Below are positions 1-11,012 of a DNA stretch of 64,000 bases, piece by piece (positions within the stretch are counted from its first letter, which is position 1; each line of letters starts with the position of its first letter). The position numbers and the translations under genes were made by a program. The notes under the pieces are model-generated. The model ran no database searches. It saw only the letters and a list, made by a program, of their open reading frames with translations, and was not told where the DNA came from. This DNA is from Zygnema cylindricum (lineage: Eukaryota; Streptophyta; Zygnematophyceae; Zygnematales; Zygnemataceae), in the NCBI GenBank assembly GCA_037447655.1, contig JBBHKE010001006.1:1-64000 (forward strand), given 5' to 3'.

Positions 1-1040
1 AGTATGAGACCTCCAAAGGTCCTCATAATGGGTAGCTCACAGGAAGCCCCTGGGATAACCCAAACCCCTTTGTGTTTCAATAAGAATAACTGCCACTCTA
101 GCAAAAAAAAATTCTAGTCACCTTCACCACTGTGAAGTTAAGACTCCCCTGAGTCGATAGCAAAAGAAATCTCTGAATTTGCTCCCCTAAGCAGTAAGTT
201 ATGAGTGGTCAAAGATGACCTTTTGTACAAGAGCTCTCTCGAAGAGAGGCGGCTACCTACTACATTTTCTAAGTCCTAACTCTCTCTAAAACTCTATCTA
301 CTGACGTAGAACACCAATCACATTACTATGCCGTACAGAAAAGTACATGCGCCGTTGTACTTTCTCTACGACCATTGTACGACATTGCCATTTTACGGAC
401 ACGTGTCACATTCGAATATGTTTTCATATTCTCCAAAGATGTCGCCATCCAGTGAGATCTCGCCACGTGTCATCCGATGTGTCTTCGACCATAAACCGCT
501 AAAGCGCACATTTCACGATCTCGGTTCTTACCACGACCGTCTGTTTTCAACCGGTTTTCAATCTTAGCCGTTATAAATAATTGCGCGGTATTTTTTTCAC
601 ATTTGAAACAAAAGGGCGATATCTGTTTCAAGGTATTCCGTAACCTGACAATACAAACTGTATCTATGTCCTAACATTCTGTTAAATGAATTAGTCTATG
701 AATCAACATTTGAATATTTATCAAACCCTACACCATCTATCACTCGTCGTAGACTAAAAGGATAAAGCTACCGGTTACAGGTAACTTTGACTGACGGCAG
801 ATTCCAAGATCAACTACTGGGTCCGTCAAGTTCCTTTTTAATTAATCTACCAAACTACTGCCTTACTTCCTCTTCCTTTGGATAGTATAGGCACCCATGA
901 ATCTATCTCCCTCTCTAACTTTCAGTGACTGCGACAAGTGTGGGAATTGAAGAGAGGAGTTAGAGGCAGACTGCCTCTGCTTCTTTTCTGCATTTTATCT
1001 TTTACAAGTTTAAACCTAGAAAATAAAAAAATTTCCTTTC
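1..1040 (-). repeat. Copia LTR, inverted copy (LTR A)
   Basis: Read on the minus strand this matches the LTR at 9366-10417 along nearly its whole length. Shared landmarks are the end GAGGACCTTTGGAGGTCT, the ACACAAAGGGG block, the AGGTAGCCGCCTCTC block, the GCGCGGTATT/AATACCGCGC block and the CAGAGGCAGTCTGCCTCT motif near 975. It is cut by the window edge at its 3' end, and at about 1040 it abuts a second LTR in the opposite orientation. It is either a solo LTR or one end of an element extending to the left of the window. Confidence 0.85.
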
Positions 1041-1045
1041 CATAC

Positions 1046-1563
1046 AAAAGGTTCACCGGCACCTGTAACTTTATGTACTATACAGTATTGGGATTGGTCT
1101 GTACATCAATACCTGGGGGTTTAGAGATAGGTTTTAGGACTTATAATATTTTGGTAGGTAGCCGCCTCTCTCCCAGAGAGCATCTATATAAATCGGCAAA
1201 CTTTGCCATTTAATTTTAACTCATTTAGTTGACCATTTTAAGTGATTATTTTTGCTGCGGACTCAAGGGAGTCCAAGCTACAAAGTGGTGTAGTCGATCA
1301 AAGTTTTTGCCTACCAGGGTCGCTGCATTTCTAAGGGAGAGTCTAAGTGGGGGAATGTGTCCAAATACTCATATTCTAACCTTATATTCTGTGGGAGAAC
1401 TGAGCACACAGAAAGTCGTTTTTCACAAGGGTTAAGTTCTGTTGGGGTTATGATTGTTAGGGTGTCAGTCATTGTGTTTATATCAACTTGGAGTCGGCAC
1501 TATCTAGATTAGCTTCTTTTGGAACTGCGAATTATGTGGGGGAATAGAGCCCATAGAATTTCA
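1046..1563 (+). repeat. Copia LTR, 5'-truncated (LTR B)
   Basis: Matches the 3' half of the LTR at 3770-4987 closely, from CCATACAAAAGG onward. It contains the GGTAGGTAGCCGCCTCTC block, a TATA-like box TATATAAA at 1185-1192 and the GGACTCAAGGGAGTCC palindrome near 1259. It ends in ATTTCA at 1563, directly before the primer site. The missing 5' half was lost at the junction with the inverted LTR at 1-1040. Confidence 0.85.
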
Positions 1564-1578
1564 AGTTATGGGCCCATC
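1564..1578 (+). promoter_or_regulatory. Primer binding site, half-tRNA (initiator Met) type
   Basis: Immediately after the LTR end the sequence reads AGTTATGGGCCCATCA. This complements the anticodon stem-loop of plant initiator tRNA-Met (GGGCCCAUAACC), not its 3' CCA end. Drosophila copia uses the same kind of internal primer, from a cleaved tRNA. The same core, GGTTATGGGCC, follows the LTR of the unrelated Copia copy at 23247. The in-frame gag ATG at 1568 lies inside this site. Confidence 0.7.
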
Positions 1579-2620
1579 ATCTAGGGTGCCTATGTTTGAT
1601 GGAACAGAGTTCACTTATTGGGAGTTTACGATGAAGGGACTGCTTTTCGAAAAGCACTTATGGGGAATTGTTTCGAGACAAGTGAGGTGTCCGCCACCGG
1701 GCTTTGGAGGAACTCACTATGGAGAATCATTTGGGGCTTCCCAAAAAACCAACCGGAGTTTAGATGCAACGGAAGGTGAATGGAAAATCATTGCCATGGA
1801 AGGGGGAAAAGGGGAGAAGGATAAAGGGACACCTATAGTGAGGGGAGCTAGGCTCTCGGCTACAGCTCCACTTGGAGGGGTTATAACTAAAACTGAAAAA
1901 AACGACGGTAAAATTTGGGAGTATAAAAACACTATAGCAAAACATCTCATACTTAGAAATGTGTCTAAGTCCATAGCTATCACACTTTTAAATCTAACCC
2001 AATCTTCAAAAATCCGAGAAACACTAATTCAAATTTATAAGAGTGAGACTATACAAAGGCAGCTGTTTATTAGTAAAACAGAAAATAGATTCCTATGTTT
2101 ATAAAGGCGGTAGCATGATAGATTTGTGCAATGATATTGTTGTGTTATATGTTGAGCTTGCAAGTGTAGAATATGTAGAATCTGAGGAGAAAAAGATTGA
2201 CACACTAATCATAAAACTCCAAAATGAGTACGAAAACATCATAAACCGTATGCAAGAAATGGACGGCTCCTCCTAGACTTGCAACATTACCATGGGGATG
2301 ATTCTTGTAAGGGAGAGCACTTTGGAGCTTCGTAGGGGAAGTGACAGAGTGAATGCACTAACAGTTGGTGGTGACGCGCGGAAGCCTGATTAGAAACATG
2401 ATGGTCACTGGCGAAAGCGTGATGAGAGGAAGAAAGATAAAAATAAGTCTTATTGGAACTTTGGAGGAAAGAGATGGAGAGGAAAAAAAAAGGGAGCTTT
2501 GAAAAAAGGGGTATGTTTCTTTTGTAGGGAACCGGGTCACTATATGGAGGAATGTCATTGTTTGGAAGACCTTAGAAGTTGGAATGTGGATGAGGAGGAA
2601 GAAGGGGAATAAGAGAAAGA
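1568..2620 (+). pseudogene. Copia gag, frameshifted (element B)
   Basis: Nucleocapsid/capsid precursor of a Copia retrotransposon. The first ORF (1568-2104) opens with MGPSSRVPMFDGTEFTYWEF and an LWGIV motif, the usual plant Copia gag N-terminus. The frame then shifts near 2060 into 2043-2276, which carries the helical capsid-like (UBN2-type) region. A CCHC zinc knuckle (CFFCREPGHYMEEC) lies at 2514-2555, followed by an acidic stretch and a stop near 2620. No protease, integrase or reverse transcriptase follows, so this unit is gag-only. An inverted-repeat element sits just downstream at 2651. Confidence 0.8.
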
Positions 2621-2650
2621 GGATAAAGATATTTAGGTGCTTCTCTGCAT

Positions 2651-2877
2651 CGGTACACCGGCAATCGCTATTAGCGTTGTGTACGCTAATCTCGTCCTGC
2701 TTTTTTTTGGTTTTATTCTCGAATAGAATAATCCACACTATTTAAAAAAAACCCTAATTCCTAATTAGAGTAATCGATTTCTTCCAAAATTTCCGAATTC
2801 CCAATTAGCGTACACCACGCTAAATAATAGTATACGCTAATCAAACGTACACGCTAATAGCGATTGGCGGTGTAGTA
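2651..2877. mobile_element. Short inverted-repeat element (ACACCG family, divergent copy)
   Basis: About 227 bp bounded by ACACCGGCAATCGCTATTAG on the left and its near-complement ending GCGATTGGCGGTGTAGT on the right. The termini resemble those at 13605-14721, 34231-34439 and 40387-40593 (consensus CACTACACCGCGAATCG) but carry GGCAATCGC instead of GCGAATCG. It has no coding capacity. It lies between the gag zinc knuckle and the unknown ORF of the host Copia unit. I see no convincing target duplication. Confidence 0.75.
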
Positions 2878-3311
2878 TAGGGAAGAGAGAAAAGCACACA
2901 GAAACTCCACGAAGGCAACAGTGCTTTTGGAGGTATAAGGGAAGTAACGAGAGAGGAGATACTTGAGGGAGTTGAGCAAGAAGAGGTTGTCATGGAGTGT
3001 AGAGTGTATGACTTAGAAATGAGAAAGTCAGATCTAGGATCCATGATTGAAAAGAGGAAAAATCAAAATATTGAGGATATTTTCATAGATATTTTGGAGA
3101 TAGAAAGCTAGTTGGAAAGGGAGACTTCAACGGAATCCAAGGAAAGGGGAGAAGTAAATCTAGAATGAGCTTCAAAGGATAGGGGAGAATTGGAATATTT
3201 AATGAAAGGATTAGGGGAGGAGAAATAGTTTTTGGGAATAATAATAGAAAGTGATAGTGGAAAGAATTCCATGAGAGAGAGTGAGCAAAGTTCAAAAAAT
3301 GGGTAATTATC

Positions 3312-3740
3312 ATGGATAAAAATATGAATACGGAAGATGTAGATTTTATGAGAAACTTAGTGGGAACTCTTGATTTAAGGATAAATTTGGGGGATAACGG
3401 ATTTGACATCAAGAATGGGAGTGATGCCATTTATGAAGGTGTGCTCGTAAAAGGGTTACCATTTGGGTGTGTGTTGCAGATTGGAGATGGGGCTGGCTGT
3501 TTGAACTGCAAGAGGGAAATTGGATTTTGTGTGGATGGAAAAGAGATGAGGTGGATAAAATCTTTGCTCGAATTTATGAAAAGTGGGATGTTAAATGTAA
3601 TGTGTGATCAACAAGATTCAATGTTTATTTCAGCTAATCTAATAGACCTTTTAAAATATGAGGGTAGTGACTTAAAGGTTTATGAGGAGAAAAGAAAAAA
3701 GAAAAGAAAAAAGGAAAAAGAAATTTTTGGTAAGGGTTGA
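3312..3740 (+). CDS. Unrecognised ORF inside gag-only Copia unit (142 codons)
   Basis: An open frame starting MDKNMNTEDVDFMRN, with a mixed hydrophobic/polar composition and a strongly basic C-terminus of lysine/arginine repeats ending EIFGKG. It contains CLNCKREIGFC but no zinc-knuckle spacing, no transmembrane segment and no motif I recognise. It occupies the place where pol should be and ends about 10 bp before the polypurine tract and LTR at 3770. The sequence between 2880 and 3300 in the same region is stop-ridden. It could be a captured host fragment, a decayed env/pol remnant or chance. I assign no function. Confidence 0.35.
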   Translation: MDKNMNTEDVDFMRNLVGTLDLRINLGDNGFDIKNGSDAIYEGVLVKGLPFGCVLQIGDGAGCLNCKREIGFCVDGKEMRWIKSLLEFMKSGMLNVMCDQQDSMFISANLIDLLKYEGSDLKVYEEKRKKKRKKEKEIFGKG

Positions 3741-3751
3741 AAGAAGAGTAG

Positions 3752-3769
3752 ACTAGAAAATAAGGGGAG
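3752..3769 (+). promoter_or_regulatory. Polypurine tract before LTR C
   Basis: ACTAGAAAATAAGGGGAG immediately precedes TGTTGAAATGT, the start of the LTR. The equivalent sequence ACTAGAAAATAATGGGAG precedes the LTR at 9366, so both units kept the plus-strand priming site. Confidence 0.75.
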
Positions 3770-4987
3770 TGTTGAAATGTATGTATTTTCTAGGTCTGTA
3801 TTGTGTAGAAAATAATATTTTTCTTTGGATATTTTTCTAGGCTTAAATAGAAAAGAAGCGAAGGCAGTCTGCCTCTAACTCCTATCTTTATTCCCCACAA
3901 TTCTCGTAGTCACTGAAGGTTAGAGAGAGGAAGCTAGAGTCATGGCTACCTAGGCTGTATAGGGAGACAAGTAGCAAAATTCGGGTAGATTTACCAAAAG
4001 GACTGACGGACCTAGGATTTGATCCTGGTACTTGCTGTCCGTCAAATTAGCCGTTAGCTTTGTCCGTTACGTCAAAGACTAGTCTTAATATCTATAGGGT
4101 ATGATAAATATTTAAATAGTTACACGTAGACTAATTCGTTTAACGAAATATAGATACGTAGTGCTTAGATACGGTTTTATATAGTACGTAGTACGGTATG
4201 GTGACAAAACGGATACCGCGCATTTGTTTCGACAGCGAAACAAATACCGCGCATCAATTTTTGACAGTTATAATGGAAAGCCGGTTTTGATCGGACGGCC
4301 GCGATAGATGCCGAGATCGCGGAATAGATTTTTGGCGGTTTGCGATCACCGCCACGTCACCTGACACGTGGCATGACCACATTGGCTTGCGGCATCTCCG
4401 GGGATTATAGGAACGAATCCGAATATAGCATGTGTCGACTTTTTGGCCATGTCGTACGATAGCCGTACAAAAGGTGCATCGACACCTGTACCATTATATA
4501 CTATATAGTAATGCGATTGGTCCGTACCTCAGTACTAGGGGGTTTAGAGAGGGGTTTTAGGACTTAGAATATTTTGGTAGGTAGCCGCCTCTCTCCAAGA
4601 GAGCATCTGTATAAATCGGCAAACTTTGCCATTTAATTAAAACTCATTTAGTTGACCATTTTCAATGATTCATTTTGCTGCGGACTCAAGGGAGTCCAAG
4701 CTACACAAAGGTGTAGTCGGTCAAAGTTTTTGCCTGCCAGGGTGGTTGAATCTCTAAGGGAAATTCAAAGTGGGGGAATGTGTCCAAATACTCATATTCT
4801 AACCTTGCATTCTGTGGGGGAACTAAGCGCACAAAAAGTCTTCTTTCACACGGGTGAAGCTCTATTGGGGTTTTGATTGTCCGGGTGTTAGTCATTTGGG
4901 TTTATATCAACTTGGAATCGCCACTATCTAGATTAACTTCTTTTGGAACTGCGAATTCTGTGGGGGAATGGAGCCCATAAAATTTCA
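3770..4987 (+). repeat. Copia LTR, full copy shared by two units (LTR C)
   Basis: Starts TGTTGAAATG and ends ATTTCA at 4987. It carries the CAGTCTGCCTCTAACTCC block, the AATACCGCGC block, the AGGTAGCCGCC block, TATAAA at 4610-4615 and the GGACTCAAGGGAGTCC palindrome. Its 3' part is closest to the LTR at 1046-1563, while its 5' part also aligns with 9366-10140. It serves as 3' LTR of the gag-only unit on the left and 5' LTR of the pol-only unit on the right. The final 22 bp before the internal region contain no half-tRNA site. Confidence 0.85.
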
Positions 4988-5160
4988 TTTTTGTTCGGGA
5001 GAATACGATTGATATCAGAAGGGGAGGAAAGAGTGGGCAAGCCTAGGCAGCCGGGACCGATTGGAGGAACAAGTATTCCAGGAAACCGGTCGGAAATTAT
5101 GGAGGGGGGGGGTACAAAAATCAGACCGACGAGTTCGGACCGAGGGTTCCCAAGGGTTTG

Positions 5161-6473
5161 TGTCACTTTTGTAAGAAACCAGGGCACTATATGGCGGAGT
5201 GCACTAAGCTAACCGAACTTTGGTAAAATGAGGGGAAGATCGGTGGACCTCCAAGAGGAAAGAAAAAGGCTCTTGTGACTCAAGTACACGAAGAGGAATA
5301 CGAGGACGAGGACAATGATCTCTTGCTGGATGAGGAGTTGGAGGTGAAGATCGAGGTCGAAATTCCTCGAAAGTAGAAATGTGCTTTCGGAGGTTTATAA
5401 GGTTAACGAGGTTAGATTGTGGATACGGGTGCCTCCATGCACATGTGTAAGGATAAACACATGTTCACTAAGATGAGAAAGATTCCCAGCGTAGAGATAG
5501 AGTACGGGGTTGGGAGGGTAGTCACTACTACTATGGTAGGATCGATAGATGTGAAAGTCTTTGTGGAGGGAAAGACATCTATAGTGATATTCTCTGATGT
5601 GTTGTTTATTCCAGAGTTAAACAAAAACCTCATCTCAACGCCTGTGTTGGATGATAAGGGTTTTGAGACTAGCACTAAGAAAGGAACCATTACTGCTAGC
5701 TTGAAAGTGGAAGTTTATCTCACTGCTGAAAAAGGTAGCCAATGGATGTTTAGGCTAATCTTAAGCAATGAAAAGAAGAAACTTTACTATACTCCTGTAC
5801 ATGATATTTTGTTGTGGCATAAGAGGCTTGGACTTGTGCATTTTGATAAGCTAAAAGAAATGAAAAAGATAGGAATAGTGGAAGGAATTCAGTTTGCGAA
5901 AAGTGAAAACCTGAGTGACTGTAGTGGTTGTGCTCATGGTAAGGCACACGGGTTACCTTTTCCAAAGGAAGCCAATTTTAAAGGTGAAAAAGTTATAGAC
6001 TTAGTACACACTCATATTTGGTGACCGACCAAAGTGCCTTCACCCGGGGGTAAGAGGTTTATGATGACAATCACTGATGATGATGATTGGTCTCGATATT
6101 CTAAAGTGTATTTCCTGAAAAATAAGTCAGAGGTCCCACAGATTTTTAAGGAATATAAAGCACGGAGTAGGAAACTCCATGAAACCTCTATTAAGAGAGT
6201 GAGGAGTGATAATAGGGGAGAGTATACCTCTAATCAGTTTGAGATTTTCTGAGAGAAGATAGAGTGCAACACCAAAAGATAGTCCCTGAAAATCTTGAGC
6301 AAAATGGTGTTGCTGAAAGATTAAATAGAACACTAAGTGATAGTGCTAGGAGTATGCTGTCAGATAAGAAGATAGGAAAGAAGTTTTGGGCTGAATCAAT
6401 GAACTGTGCAAATTATCTCAAAAATAGAGTTCTTACTTTGGCAGTAAAAGGCCAAACACCTTATGAGAGATGA
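5161..6473 (+). pseudogene. Copia zinc knuckle, protease and integrase (C-D unit)
   Basis: After the CCHC knuckle (5161-5202) comes the aspartic protease with DTGAS at 5422-5436, in a frame open to 6024. The GAG-pre-integrase motif LWHKRLGLVHFDKL follows near 5812, with the CSGCAHGKAHGLPF zinc segment. After a TGA at 6022 the integrase core continues, with RSDNRGEY (6034-6252 frame). A frameshift near 6250 leads to LEQNGVAERLNRT, which holds the third catalytic acid, in 6264-6473. The first catalytic Asp region is degraded around the stop at 6022, so the enzyme cannot be intact. Confidence 0.85.
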
Positions 6474-6849
6474 ACACGCCGAAAACCAAATGTTTCACAC
6501 TTAAAGGTTTTCGGTAGTCAAGTGTTCAGTTTAGACACAGATTGGTCAAACTAGAAGTTAGATCCAAAAAGAAAACTAAGTTATCTACTAGATAATAATG
6601 AAGATGTAAAAGGATATAGAGTCTATGATCTCAAGAGAGAAGATATAATCCTAGTGAAGCATCTACTGGTAATGGATGAAGGGAAATCTATAAATCTCTT
6701 TAAGTATACAAAAACATTCAAAATCAGATTTGAGTCACAAAATTGTGACGACTTTGAGCTTCCTAACTATCCAGGTTTCCGAGAAGATGATGATCTTACT
6801 GTTGTTCTGACACAATTACTGGCACTGAAGATGAAGAAGATGCAGCAGT

Positions 6850-7560
6850 AGTCATCGTAGAACAAATCAAGAGAGGAAGCTTCCACAAATACCGATGGCT
6901 GAACAGAAACTTTGACAGACTATAACTTTCAGAAAAACGCTCCAAACGTCCTGAAAATGTGCCACAATGTAGCTAACATACAAAGGAACACACACACAAA
7001 ATTTCAATCAATTCCGCTCACAAATCTGTGAGATATGTAGAAAATGAAATTACATAAAACTGAGTGTACAGTTTTCATATCATTTGTTCCTAAAAATCAA
7101 ATTCGCTAAGTCCTACTTTTATACACCGAAACTACACTAAGCTGTACGGAGGCATTCCAGCCGTACATCTAACATTCTATCACAAATATTTACACCGAAG
7201 TTAAGACAACTTAAAGTGATAATGATCTAGTCACGCCTCGTCACTATTTGTTGGCGGCGGCTGTCAGCGGTCCGATTAGAGGATTTGACACCGTATAATT
7301 GACTTTACGAAGTCCAGTGGTCCTGCCGAATTTCCGTACGTCCACGGAGGACATACTCACGCATTCTCCCAAGTGACGACACGTGTCCCAAGTGTGAATG
7401 AACCGTGAACTCCCAACTTCACTGTCACACTAATTTCGGTAAGTACTGAACCGAACTCAACCAAAAATAGCTTAAGTCCTGAACAGCTCTCTCTCACAGC
7501 TGAGGCATAAAGAGGACTAAAGCTTTCTAAAAACAACACTTACAGGTACAGATCAGATCG
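6850..7560. other. Non-coding interruption within Copia pol
   Basis: About 700 bp between the integrase C-terminal tail (ends near 6850) and the acidic linker that precedes reverse transcriptase (resumes near 7570). All six frames are short or closed here, unlike the flanks. The composition is typical of the surrounding repeats. It is probably a later insertion or a decayed linker; I could not find matching ends or a target duplication. Confidence 0.45.
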
Positions 7561-7574
7561 AAGAGGACTAGGCC

Positions 7575-9348
7575 GTGGAACCCCTAGTAACAACTCCAAC
7601 CGAAGCGGAAGATGTGGTGGAAATAAACCTAGAATCAAGGGATAGGGGAGAAGTCGAAACTGTTCGGAAAAATCCACGGAAACCATCTACTCCGGCAACA
7701 GAGTTTGAGGGAGGAAGAAGAAGCAGCAAAAGACTGCAAGAGAGACATGTTAACAACAAGGTAACCAAGCTGTCTCATCCCGATAAACCTCAAACTTATA
7801 ATGAGGCAATGAACTGTCCTGAAAGGAACCGGTGGAAGACAGCCATCAATGAGGAGATGGCTTCAATTATGGCGGTCAATACATCGAAATCGGTGGACTG
7901 TCCTCCTGACATAAAGCCAATCGGGTGTAAGTGGGTCTTTAAATTGAAACTCAACCCGGATAACACCATTGAGCGCTACAAGGCTCGGCTAGTGGTGAAA
8001 GGATTTTCCCAGAAAGAGGGAATTGACTACGAGGAGACGTTTGCCCCGGTCGTCAGATTTCCCTCTATTCGGATACTTCTCAGTATGGCGGGAAGTACAT
8101 CAGATGGACATCAAGACGGCCTTCTTACATGGAGAGTTGGAAGAGGAGATTTTTATGTGACAGCCCGAAGGATTTGTGGAGCAAGGGCAGGAAAGCAAGG
8201 TATGCCGATTGATCAAATCTTTGTATGGGCTGAAACAGGCGTTTGGCAATGGAATAAGAAGCTCGATGAGTTTCTTACGAGTTTATGATATATTCAGATC
8301 AGCTCATATCACTCAATTTATTTGTTTGAAGGTGAGGAAGGAATTATTCTCATTGCAATTTATGTTGATGATTTGCTTGTTTTAAGTAAATCTATGGATA
8401 AAATAAATAAGTTCAAAAATGATCTAAAAGGAAGATTTGAGATGAAAGATATTAGAGAAGCAAGGTATATTTTGGGAATTCAGGTAGAGAGAGACAGAGA
8501 TAGAAAGATAATAAGATTAACTCAGAAGGAGGCCATTGGAAACATGTTAGAAGGATTCCAATTGGACAAGGCTAATAGTTGTACCACACCTATGGAATTA
8601 AAGAAGGTAAGTGAGGGGAGTGTGGAAGAAGGAGTTATAATCTTGGATGATGAGTTAGGCCCGGAAGAGAAAAGATTTACGCAGACGATCCCTTACACAC
8701 AAGTAGTGGGCAGCCTAATATATTTTATGAATTGTACCCGACCAGATATAGCCGCAGCTTTAGGAGTACTAAGTAGGAGTCTGAATGCTCCCACTAAGAA
8801 GGATTGGGAGGCAGCTAAGAGAGTCCTTAGATATCTCATAGGGACTAGAGATCTATGGTTACATTTGGGTGGGAACAATACTGACATCACCACTTGGAGT
8901 GATGCCAGCTATGGGGATGCTCCTATGAGGCGATGCACGTCTGGGTATGTACTCTATGTGGGTGACGGGGTTTGTTGCTGGAGTAGCAAGTAGCAAAAGG
9001 TCATTGCTCAGTCCACCATGGAGACTGACTACATGGCCTATTGCTTTGATTTAAAAGAATTAATTTTGGTCAAGTCTTTGCTTGGTGAGCATGGTCATCT
9101 TAAAAGTGGTGTCCAAGAAGTGTTTTGTGATAATCATGCATCCATTGCCATTTAATCATAAACACCATTTTAAAGCCAAATATATGGACATTAAACTTAG
9201 CTTCGTTAAGGAGAAGGTAGAAAACAAAATAATCAGTTTAGAATATAGACCAGATAGTGAAATGGTAGCAGATATGATGACCAAACCTGTGCCTTCCCCT
9301 AAACTAATTTTTTGCAAGGAGAAGTGTGGTCTTAAAACTGAAAAGTGA
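7575..9348 (+). pseudogene. Copia reverse transcriptase and RNase H (C-D unit)
   Basis: The RT begins in 7575-8288 with [32 protein letters not shown] and [16 protein letters not shown] frameshift near 8090 disrupts the [15 protein letters not shown] block. SLYGLKQA follows near 8220, and the catalytic YVDD at 8361-8372 in the 8322-8993 frame. RNase H follows with VVGSLIYFMNCTRPDIAAAL, TTWSDASYGD and WSSK, then a TAG at 8991 and further frames (9082-9348) ending in ADMMTKPVPSPK. At least four disablements make this a pseudogene. The region ends at the polypurine tract before 9366. Confidence 0.88.
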
Positions 9349-9365
9349 CTAGAAAATAATGGGAG

Positions 9366-10417
9366 TGTAGAAATTAAAGGTTCTTTTAGTATTTTCTAGG
9401 TAAAACTTGTAAAAGATAAAATGCAGAAAAGACGCAGAGGCAGTCTGCTTCTAATTCCTCTTTTCAACTCCCACACTTGTCGTAGTCACTGAAAGGTTGA
9501 GAGGGAGCTAAAGTCATGGCTACCTATGCTATCTAGAGGAAGAGGAAGGTAGGCAGTAGTTTGGTAGATTAATTAAAAAAGAACTTGACGGACCTAGGAG
9601 TTGATCATCAAACCTGCCGTCCGTCAAAGTTACGTGTAACCAATAGCTTTATCCCGTTAGTCTAGGAACAGTGATAGATGTTGTAGGGTTTGATAAATAT
9701 TCAAATGTTGATTCATAGACTAATTCATTTAACGGAATGTTAGGACAAAAATACAATTTGTATTGTATGGGTTACGAAATACCTCAAAACGGATATCGCG
9801 CATTTGTTTCAAATGTGAAACAAATACCGCGCAATTAATAATAACGGCTAAGATTGAAAACTAGTTGAAACGGACGGTCGTGGTAAGCACCGAGATCGCA
9901 GAATGCGCGCTTTGGCGGTTTATGGTCGAAGACACATCGGATGACACGTGGCGGGATTTCACTGGATGGCGACATCTCCGGAGAATATGAAAACATATCT
10001 GAATGTGACACGTGTCCGCAAAATGGCCATGTCGTACAATGGCCGTAGAGAAAGTACACCAGCACCTTTACTTTTATGTACGACACATTAACGTGATTGG
10101 TGCCATACATCAGTAGATAGAGTTTTATAGAGACATATGACTTAGAAAATTTAGTAGGTAGCCGCCTCTCTCCGAGAGAGCTCCTGTACAAAAGGTCATC
10201 GTTGACCACTCATAACTTATTGCTTAGGGGAGCAAATTCAGATATTCTTTTTGCTATCGACTCAAGGGAGTCTTTCTTTCACAGGGGTGAAGGTGGTTAG
10301 ACCTTTTTTTTGCCAAGGTGGTTGTTATTCTTGCTGAAACACAAAGGGGTCAGGGTTATCCTACGGGCTTCGTGTGAGCTGCCCATTCTGAGGACCTTTG
10401 GAGGTCTTATAATTGCA
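9366..10417 (+). repeat. Copia LTR, 3' copy (LTR D)
   Basis: Starts TGTAGAAATTAAAG directly after the polypurine tract and ends near TTATAATTGCA at 10417. It aligns with LTR C over its 5' two thirds but diverges after the AGGTAGCCGCCTCTC block, where it matches the inverted LTR at 1-1040 instead. The TATAAA box of LTR C is replaced by TGTACAAAAG here. LTRs C and D are therefore from different subfamilies, not a fresh pair. Confidence 0.85.
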
Positions 10418-11012
10418 TTTTGATTTCACCGTTTAATTCTTTTGAAAAACAACAAAATTGTTGTAGAAATCTTTTTAAAATTGCACAGTAGAATCTGAAC
10501 CTTGAATTATGTGCTATCTTTTGTCATCTCACAGTTGGTGTAACGAGTTTGTGATACATTATAGTAGTTTAGTTCGTGTTAGCGTTTCGATAAAGTACGG
10601 AAAATTTGAATACCGTTTCACATAGGTTTTCCGCCGCCGTTGTTGTAAAACATGCTTACAACATGCGAAATTTTAAATTTTATTTTTTTTCGTGCGGTTG
10701 AAGGTCACCTACAAAAGGGAACACATGAAGAAAAATTGGGATGCACAATGAGGATGTTTCGCTTGACAAATCTTCCCGGTTTATACGCATGACTTTTCCA
10801 TTTTTATGATGAAATCCATAAGATCTCTTTTCTTTGTGACGTTGATGAGGAGCGCTTTCAGCCGTCGATGAACACATAGTGGCTGAAGGAAGGAATGCCG
10901 CCGAAAGTTTTGGCGACGGCTCTCCTGCTGTGTTTCTGTTCAACAGAGCTGTGATCCCGTGTTTTTTTGTCGGTCGGTTTCCGGCGGCAATGATTGCGAC
11001 AGCGACGAAAGG
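10418..11012. other. Unassigned sequence
   Basis: No gene, RNA or repeat that I recognise. The longest frame is a minus-strand stretch at 10680-10943 (87 codons, histidine/serine-rich) with no family motif. CG-containing hexamers and GTAC are frequent, as in the nearby elements, so it may be decayed mobile DNA. Confidence 0.3.

Larger units (their letters stand above)
3770..10417 (+). mobile_element. Defective Copia element, pol without gag (C-D unit)
   Basis: LTR (3770-4987), a remnant of gag consisting only of the zinc knuckle (CHFCKKPGHYMAEC, 5161-5202), then protease, integrase, reverse transcriptase and RNase H in Copia order, a polypurine tract and a second LTR (9366-10417). The capsid part of gag and the primer site just inside the LTR are missing; the deletion begins directly after ATTTCA. 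Several frameshifts and stops break pol. Any mobilisation would have needed gag and priming supplied in trans. Confidence 0.85.

Noticed and set aside
5010-5021. TGATATCAGAAG as the primer site of the C-D Copia unit
   Set aside because: It lies 22 bp beyond the LTR end and matches the usual TGGTATCAGAGC at only part of its length; the sister unit has its site directly at the LTR end, so the true site is more likely deleted.
10680-10943. 87-codon minus-strand frame
   Set aside because: No motif, no splice support, and lies in repeat-like DNA.
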